A stretch of 64,000 nt of DNA, from contig CAITNO010000035.1 in NCBI GenBank assembly GCA_903893795.1, positions 62,001 to 126,000 of the forward strand, given 5' to 3'. Position 1 is the first letter of the stretch. Each line of letters opens with the position of its first letter. Positions 58,720 to 64,000 of this stretch are shown piece after piece. Origin of the DNA: Candidatus Hydrogenedentota bacterium. Lineage in GTDB: Bacteria; Hydrogenedentota; Hydrogenedentia; Hydrogenedentales; CAITNO01. The notes beneath the pieces are model-generated. The model worked only from the letters and a program-made list of their open reading frames with translations, did no database searches and was not told where the DNA came from. A program made the translations under genes and the position numbers.

Positions 58720-61257
58720 ATGCCCAAGAAACTCATGGTCATTCCGGACAAGGTACGCAAGAATGGCTCATTGAACCTGGGGAAAATCCCGGTCAACACG
58801 TACAGCCGCTCCATTACCGACGAACTGGCCTCCGGCTCCGGCGTGACGGTGGAGACCTGTCTGCGGGTATACCGCGACATGGCGGTCATCCGCGAGTTCG
58901 AGACGATGCTGGACAACATCAAGAAGCTTGGCGCCTACCAGGGCATCGAATACAGCCACCCCGGCCCGGCGCACTTGTCCATCGGCCAGGAGGGCGCGGC
59001 GGTCGGCCAGAGCCTGCACCTGTCGGTGCACGACCACATTTTTGGCAGCCACCGCAGCCACGGCGAAATCATCGCCAAGAGCCTGCGCGCCGTGCAGGAC
59101 CTGACCGGCAAAGGCCTGGTCGAGCTGATGAAGAACTACTTCGACGGCACCATCCTGGGCATCATCGAGAAGCACGAGCCGGACTGGACGGGCCTGTCGC
59201 TGACGCCCAAGGGCAAGAAGAAGCCCGCGCTCGTCACGGGCGACGAGGAGGAACTGGGCATCGACTTCCTGCTCTACGGACTGCTGGCGGAAGTCTTCGG
59301 CCGTGAGACGGGCTTCACCAAGGGCATGGGCGGCTCGATGCACGCATTCTTCCTGCCCTTCGGCATTTTCCCGGCCAACGCGATCGTCGGCGGCAGCGCC
59401 GACATCACAACGGGCGCGGCGCTGGGCAAGAAGGTGCTGGGCAAAGACGGCGTGGCCGTGTGCAATATCGGCGACGCGTCCATCGGCTGCGGCCCCGTGT
59501 GGGAGGCGCTCGGCTTCTCCACCATGGCGCAGTTCAAGCAGCTTTGGCCTGAACACATGCGCGGCGGACTGCCGCTCATTTTCAATTTCATGGACAACTT
59601 CTACGGCATGGGCGGCCAGCCCATCGGCGAGACGGCCGGCTTTGACCGGCTCGCGCGCTGCGGCGCGGCGATGAACCCGGAAAACATGCACGCAGAGGTG
59701 ATCGACGGCAACAATCCGCTGGCGCTGGCCGAAGGCTACCGCCGCAAGCTGGACATCGTCAAGAAGGGCGACGGCCCGGTCTTCCTGGACGTGCTCTGCT
59801 ACCGCCAGTCGGGCCACTCCCCGAGCGACCAGTCGGCCTACCGCGAGCGCGACGAGATCGATCTGTGGCGCGCCGTGGACCCGCTCGTCGAGTTCGGCGG
59901 CAAGCTGGTGAAAGAGGGCATTGTTGCGCAGGACCAGTTGGATGCCGTGCGCGCCTATGCCACCCGCAAGGTCACCAAGGCCTGCCGTCTTGCCGCGAAT
60001 GACACCGTTTCCACGCGCATGAAACTCACGCCGCATGGCGGCGTGTCGCAGTTGATGTTCTCCAACGTGGAGGAGAAAGAACTTCCCGGCCTGCGCCGCG
60101 CCGACGACGTGAGCATGCCGCTGGAGGACAATCCGCGGCTCAAGGCCATCGCGAAGAAATCGCGCAGCGGCATCGCCGAGGACGGCACGGTGCTCAAGGG
60201 CAACAAGGCCGTGACGCTGGGCGAGGCGCTGTTTGAGACCCTGATCCACCACTTCTACAACGACCACCGCGTGGTGGCCTACGGCGAGGAATGCCGCGAA
60301 TGGGGCGGCGCTTTCGCCGTCTACCAGACGCTCTCCGATTCGCTTCCCTACAACCGCCTGTTCAATTCGCCCATCTCCGAGGCGGCCATCGTGGGCACGG
60401 CGGTCGGCGCGGCGATGGAGGGCGCGCGCCCCATCGTCGAGCTGATGTATTGCGACTTCATGGGCCGCGCCGGCGACGAGGTGTTCAACCAGATGCCCAA
60501 ATGGCAGGCCATGTCGGCCGGCCAGATCAAGCTGCCCATCGTGCTGCGCGTGTCCGTCGGCGCCAAATATGGCGCGCAGCATTCGCAGGATTGGACCGCC
60601 CTCTGCGCGCATGTGCCCGGCCTCAAGGTCGTCTTCCCGGCCACGCCCTACAGCGCGAAAGGCCTGCTGGCCTCCGCCCTGCGCGGCAGCGACCCGGTGG
60701 TGTTCTTCGAGAGCCAGCGCCTGTACAACCAGCCCGAAATCTTCCAGCCCGGCGGCGTGCCGGCCGAATACTACACGCTGCCCATCGGCGAGCCCGCCGT
60801 CATCAAGGAGGGCAAAGACCTCACAATCCTCACCTTCGGCGCGACGCTCTACCGCGCGGTGGACGCCGCGAAGCGTTTCGAGTCCGAGTTTGGCATTTCC
60901 GTCGAGATCATCGACGGTCGCACGCTCGTGCCGTTCAACTACGGCCCGGTGCTCGACTCGGTGAAGAAGACCGGCAAGATCATCGTGGCCAGCGACGCCT
61001 GCGAGCGCGGCAGCTACGCCCACACCATCGCGGGCCAGTTGACGCAGATGGCCTTCGACGAACTCGACGCGCCGGTCTGCGTCGTCGGCGCGCAAAACTG
61101 GATCGTGCCGCCCGCAGAGATGGAGGAGGAGTACTTCCCGCAGCCCTTCAGCTTCCTCGACGCCTATCACCAGCAGATCAAGCCACTGGCGGGCTACACG
61201 CCCGTTGTCGACCGGTCGTTGGAAGAGATGGTGTATTTGAACAAGAACGGAATCTGA
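58720..61257 (+). CDS. Thiamine-diphosphate 2-oxoacid dehydrogenase E1, alpha and beta fused
   Basis: An 845-residue protein fusing both E1 chains. Residues about 45-410 are E1 alpha: YQGIEYSHPGPAHLSIGQEG, DHIFGSHRSHGEII, FTKGMGGSMHAFF, and the thiamine-diphosphate site G251-D-A-S...N289/N293 in IFNFMDNFYGMGG. Residues about 495-845 are E1 beta: VTLGEALFETLIHHFY, VVAYGEECREWGGAF, EAAIVGTAVGAAMEGARPIVELMYCDFMGRA and IVASDACERGSYAHTIAG. It resembles acetoin/branched-chain/pyruvate dehydrogenase E1, but the DN-rich site and linker do not decide the substrate. E2 and E3 genes are absent from the window. TAAGG precedes ATG 58720. The 3' end is followed by a nested terminator/inverted repeat. Confidence 0.9.
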   Translation: MPKKLMVIPDKVRKNGSLNLGKIPVNTYSRSITDELASGSGVTVETCLRVYRDMAVIREFETMLDNIKKLGAYQGIEYSHPGPAHLSIGQEGAAVGQSLHLSVHDHIFGSHRSHGEIIAKSLRAVQDLTGKGLVELMKNYFDGTILGIIEKHEPDWTGLSLTPKGKKKPALVTGDEEELGIDFLLYGLLAEVFGRETGFTKGMGGSMHAFFLPFGIFPANAIVGGSADITTGAALGKKVLGKDGVAVCNIGDASIGCGPVWEALGFSTMAQFKQLWPEHMRGGLPLIFNFMDNFYGMGGQPIGETAGFDRLARCGAAMNPENMHAEVIDGNNPLALAEGYRRKLDIVKKGDGPVFLDVLCYRQSGHSPSDQSAYRERDEIDLWRAVDPLVEFGGKLVKEGIVAQDQLDAVRAYATRKVTKACRLAANDTVSTRMKLTPHGGVSQLMFSNVEEKELPGLRRADDVSMPLEDNPRLKAIAKKSRSGIAEDGTVLKGNKAVTLGEALFETLIHHFYNDHRVVAYGEECREWGGAFAVYQTLSDSLPYNRLFNSPISEAAIVGTAVGAAMEGARPIVELMYCDFMGRAGDEVFNQMPKWQAMSAGQIKLPIVLRVSVGAKYGAQHSQDWTALCAHVPGLKVVFPATPYSAKGLLASALRGSDPVVFFESQRLYNQPEIFQPGGVPAEYYTLPIGEPAVIKEGKDLTILTFGATLYRAVDAAKRFESEFGISVEIIDGRTLVPFNYGPVLDSVKKTGKIIVASDACERGSYAHTIAGQLTQMAFDELDAPVCVVGAQNWIVPPAEMEEEYFPQPFSFLDAYHQQIKPLAGYTPVVDRSLEEMVYLNKNGI

Positions 61258-61259
61258 TA

Positions 61260-61387
61260 CTGGGAGCGCCGGCGTCCCGCCGGCTTCTTCCGTGCCAAGA
61301 CCGCGCGTGATGTCTCCACCATCGAGACTCCGCGCGGTCTTTGGTTTATCTGGTCAGAACAAGCCGGCGGGACGCCAGCGCTCCCAG
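61260..61387 (+). terminator. Nested terminator inside an inverted pair of family 1 palindromes
   Basis: Outer arms 61260-61289 and 61361-61387 are family 1 repeats in opposite orientation. Between them CCAAGACCGCGCG (61295-61307) pairs with CGCGCGGTCTTTGG (61331-61344), followed by TTTATC. The element starts two bases after the E1 stop. Confidence 0.75.
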
Positions 61388-61395
61388 TAGGGGAC

Positions 61396-61432
61396 GGTGC
61401 GTTTCGTTTTCCTTCGGAAAACTTCGCGCACC
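61396..61432. repeat. Third family 2 palindrome (GGTGCGT...GCGCACC)
   Basis: It begins GGTGCGTTTCGTTTTCC, has a TTCGG tetraloop-like centre and closes CGCGCACC directly against the stop of the sulfatase-like gene, where it could act as its terminator. Confidence 0.65.
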
Positions 61433-64000
61433 CTACTTGACGTATCCGATGGCCTTGAGCTGCTCTTCCGTGGCCGCGTCCACCTGTGCGGGGGCGCTGG
61501 GTTCGGGGGCGTTTTCCGCACTGGCGTGCTGGTAGTCCGTCAGGACCTTGTCCAATTGCTGCTGCGTGTCGGCGGTCTCCGGCTTCCCGGCGAGGGTATT
61601 CTGTTCCGTCGGGTCGGCCTTTCGATCGTAGAGTTCGACGGGTTTGGTGCCGCGCGGGTTGTCTTCATTGGCGTGGATAAGCGTGTTGCCCTGGCTGCGC
61701 ACCGCCTGCAGGATGTTGTCCTCGAAATCGTTTTCGGCGTAGGACCACACAATGTTCGCGTTGGTGAAATTGCCCTGGGTGTCAAGGAGCGACTGTCCCG
61801 ACATGCCCTGCGCGGGCGGCTGTCCGGCAAACTGGAGCATGGTGGGTGCCAGGTCAATCAGCCGCGCCAGGTCGTTGTTGGATTCGCCCGCCTTGACGTT
61901 GCCCGGCAGCTTGACGATGAGCGGCACATGCACCAGTTCGTTGTAGAGCGTCTGGCCGTGCCAGAAACCCTTGTGGTCGAAGAATTCCTCGCCGTGGTCG
62001 GCAATGAAGATGATGAGCGTGTTGTCGTACAGGCCGCGTTGCTTGAGCCCGTCGAAGAGCCGGGCGAGATGTATGTCGAGGTGTTCAATGTCGCTGACGT
62101 AGGCGTTGCGCATCTTGTCGAGAAACTTGTCCGGGTCGGGATGTTCCATCCGCGCACGGGCATAGCCCACCCCCGGGTTCTTGTAGTCCACAAAGGGATC
62201 GTGCGTGTCCATGTAATGCAGGAAAAGATAGAAGGGCGTGTCCTTGGGCCTGGCTTGTCGCGACGAAGCCGAAGGCGAAGTAGGACCGCTGTCCAACCAG
62301 CGCAGCGCCTCGTCGGTGACGGTCTCGGCCGGCTGGTAGAAGTCGGTGATGCGCAGTTTGCCGCGCCGCACCTTGCCTTCCACGGTCAGAAAGACCTTGC
62401 GCATCACCTGGTACATGGCCAGGCGCATGGAGGCGTCGCTGGCGCGGAAAAGCGGCTCGGGCTTGAGGTCAACGTAGTCGCTGAAGCCCCGGTCGAAGCC
62501 GAAGACGGTCATAATGTTCGGATTGTTGGCAAACCCCTTGGCATAGTAGCCCCCATCGGCCAGCGTCCCGGCCAGGGTGGGCACTTCGGCGGAAAGCATG
62601 CCGGTCTTCGTCGTGGCGCGGTGCGCCTCGGGATAGCGGCCGGTGAAGATGGTGCCGAAAGACGGCTTGGTCCAGGAGGCCTGGGCGAAGGCCTGGCGGA
62701 AGACCACGGCATCTTTGGCAAAAGCGTCAATCGCCGGGGTCACCGCTTTGGCGTCCGGCGAATACACATGCAGATAGTCGGCGCGCAGCGCGTCGGAGGC
62801 GAACAGAATGATGTTCGGTCCCGTGGCCTTGGCCTTGGGCGTGAAGGTTTTTGCCACGGCCTCCGGCTTGAGCACTTTGCCCAGCCCCGCACCGATGCCC
62901 AGCATCAGTCCCCAACTGGCCACGCCCAGCACGAGCAGGGGCAATGCGCGCTGCCGCGTGAGCCCTCCGGCAATGGCGGCCTTGATGTAGGCCGAGACAA
63001 AGCAGAGCAGCGTCACCCCGCCGGCGAAGCAGACCACCATGGCCAGGTCGCGCTGGGTGAGGGGATGTCCGGCCAGCACATCGCGCTGGTAGCGGAAAAG
63101 GCCAATCACTGCCGCGCCCAGACCCACCACCACCGCCGCGGACGCGGCGAAACTGAACACCCAGCCCGCGAAGCGGTCGAGCAGCAGGAACAGGAAGACC
63201 AACCCCGCACCAATCCCAAGGCCCACCCCGGCGAAACAGAGACTGTAGGCCACCGGCCCCCACACAAAGAGTCTCGTGTCTTCAATGCCGTTCCCCAAAA
63301 GGTGGCGCAGCCACAGCGCTTCGGCCAGGGCCACGGTCATCCCGGCCAGCAGGCCGCCGAATCCGGCCGCCGCCAGTGTTGCGGAGATTTTGCGCCGGTA
63401 TTCGGCTACCTTCTCCGGTGGAAGGGCCGCGGAGGGTGGGGGAGAGGCGATTGCGGCCAGTTCGGCCGCGCCCGCCCGCGCCTTTTCACGGAAACCGCCG
63501 CCCAGCAGCAGCAGCGGAATGCTCAGCACAAACGGGATAATCTCGCCTGCCCACAGTTCCAAATGCCCGCCCAGGATGGCCGTGGCCGTGCCCGCCGTGG
63601 GTCCGAGCACGAGTCCAAAGGCAACCTCGCGCACACCCAGCCCGGAAACGGTGAACGCAAGGATCGATGCCGTGATCATGAGCGGACTGACGAAGAGTAT
63701 GTCGGCGACGGACGCATTCTGCGCCCGGATCGCCATGAAGGTGCACTGGAAGGTGGCGCAGGTGCCCAGATGCACGCCCACGCCAAAGAGCACCGCCAAC
63801 AGCAGCGACATGCGCGACCCGGCGTAGGCCGTGACCGCGTCGCCGAGCCGGTTCACAATGCGGCGCAGTTTGCCCGGCACGGGCACCACGGCCACGCAGA
63901 CCTGGATGATGCGCGGGTTGAGCAGCAGCAGCAGGCTGCCGATGACACCGCAGGCCAGCACGGCCATGATGGCCCCCAGCATGGGCACGTTGATCTTGAG
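61433..64000 (-). CDS. Flippase-like membrane domain fused to a sulfatase-like domain, N-terminus beyond window
   Basis: At least 855 residues; the frame stays open past the window end, so the ATG at 63988 is probably internal. The visible N-terminal part (about 1-150) is the end of a UPF0104/LPG-synthase-type flippase domain (ITASILAFTVSGLGVREVAFG). About seven more TM helices follow (to about residue 400). Then a sulfatase/alkaline-phosphatase-fold domain: NIILFASDALRADYLHVY (metal Asp), SWTKPSFGTIFTGRYPEAH and IADHGEEFFDHKGFWHG. The CxPxR site that becomes formylglycine reads T-K-P-S-F here, so it may be a phosphotransferase or hydrolase with Thr as nucleophile. Family 2 repeat abuts its stop. 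Confidence 0.85.
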   Translation of the reverse strand, partial: LKINVPMLGAIMAVLACGVIGSLLLLLNPRIIQVCVAVVPVPGKLRRIVNRLGDAVTAYAGSRMSLLLAVLFGVGVHLGTCATFQCTFMAIRAQNASVADILFVSPLMITASILAFTVSGLGVREVAFGLVLGPTAGTATAILGGHLELWAGEIIPFVLSIPLLLLGGGFREKARAGAAELAAIASPPPSAALPPEKVAEYRRKISATLAAAGFGGLLAGMTVALAEALWLRHLLGNGIEDTRLFVWGPVAYSLCFAGVGLGIGAGLVFLFLLLDRFAGWVFSFAASAAVVVGLGAAVIGLFRYQRDVLAGHPLTQRDLAMVVCFAGGVTLLCFVSAYIKAAIAGGLTRQRALPLLVLGVASWGLMLGIGAGLGKVLKPEAVAKTFTPKAKATGPNIILFASDALRADYLHVYSPDAKAVTPAIDAFAKDAVVFRQAFAQASWTKPSFGTIFTGRYPEAHRATTKTGMLSAEVPTLAGTLADGGYYAKGFANNPNIMTVFGFDRGFSDYVDLKPEPLFRASDASMRLAMYQVMRKVFLTVEGKVRRGKLRITDFYQPAETVTDEALRWLDSGPTSPSASSRQARPKDTPFYLFLHYMDTHDPFVDYKNPGVGYARARMEHPDPDKFLDKMRNAYVSDIEHLDIHLARLFDGLKQRGLYDNTLIIFIADHGEEFFDHKGFWHGQTLYNELVHVPLIVKLPGNVKAGESNNDLARLIDLAPTMLQFAGQPPAQGMSGQSLLDTQGNFTNANIVWSYAENDFEDNILQAVRSQGNTLIHANEDNPRGTKPVELYDRKADPTEQNTLAGKPETADTQQQLDKVLTDYQHASAENAPEPSAPAQVDAATEEQLKAIGYVK

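Noticed and set aside
58768-61170. 800-codon minus-strand open frame opposite the fused E1 gene
   Set aside because: Low-complexity His/Val/Ala/Arg protein antisense to a clear E1 enzyme; a shadow frame.
1-64000. tRNA, rRNA, prophage or antiphage defence genes
   Set aside because: I saw no cloverleaf-like sequences, conserved rRNA stretches, integrases, capsid or restriction/toxin motifs; a dedicated scan was not possible.

Overview
GC-rich bacterial chromosome segment (roughly 60-65% G+C by eye) with no phage, plasmid, tRNA, rRNA or CRISPR signal. The gene content points to a Gram-negative, free-living heterotroph of the Planctomycetes/Verrucomicrobia/Hydrogenedentota type. My best guess is Candidatus Hydrogenedentota. 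The grounds are giant secreted PKD/Ig-repeat proteins with Cys- or VPxAG-type C-terminal sorting tails, an EGEG/PTEG-like linker, an H-X9-DG prepilin-like protein, a Tat-exported Gfo/Idh/MocA oxidoreductase, a uroporphyrinogen-decarboxylase-like protein and an HzsA-middle-domain lipoprotein. This assignment is inference; no rRNA marker is present.

Layout. 1-7.3 kb: a lipoprotein cut by the window edge, coupled to an aldo/keto reductase; a small membrane protein; a secreted protein of unknown function; a multi-TM M28 peptidase; a DUF4337 protein. 7.6-12.7 kb: a tightly coupled four-gene GldA/GldF/GldG-type ABC operon ending in a DUF4340 protein. 13.1-26.9 kb: a 3745-residue secreted protein with a tandem internal duplication, followed by an exported protein carrying a catalytically dead matrixin-like domain. 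27-36 kb: a UroD-like protein and then housekeeping genes (ispA-xseB-xseA, slyD-like, an RRM protein, purU, a prepilin-like protein, rhamnulokinase). 36.3-43.9 kb: a 2544-residue Ig/PKD surface protein with a sorting tail plus signal peptide in its middle. 44-49 kb: a nucleoside/MFS transporter, pentapeptide protein, sulfotransferase, DPM1-GtrA glycosyltransferase and lipoprotein. 49.7-53.9 kb: a four-gene respiratory operon that combines two paralogous CydA-like membrane proteins, a Rieske protein, a b6-type cytochrome b with subunit IV fused, and a cytochrome c domain. 54-57.3 kb: an amidohydrolase, a Tat-exported oxidoreductase and a small zinc-ribbon protein. 57.3-58.5 kb: an IS200-like transposase with its flanking repeats and an adjacent copy of those flanks that lacks the transposase. 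58.7-64 kb: a fused alpha/beta 2-oxoacid dehydrogenase E1 and a flippase-like/sulfatase-like fusion that runs off the window.

Functional themes. Operons are compact and commonly use 4-base start/stop overlaps. Intergenic gaps hold at least five families of short palindromic repeats. The most interesting material is (i) the hybrid bc/bd-like quinol complex, (ii) two unrelated large exported proteins that both carry an internal tail-then-signal-peptide junction, (iii) the pseudo-matrixin, and (iv) the transposase with its adjacent deletion derivative.
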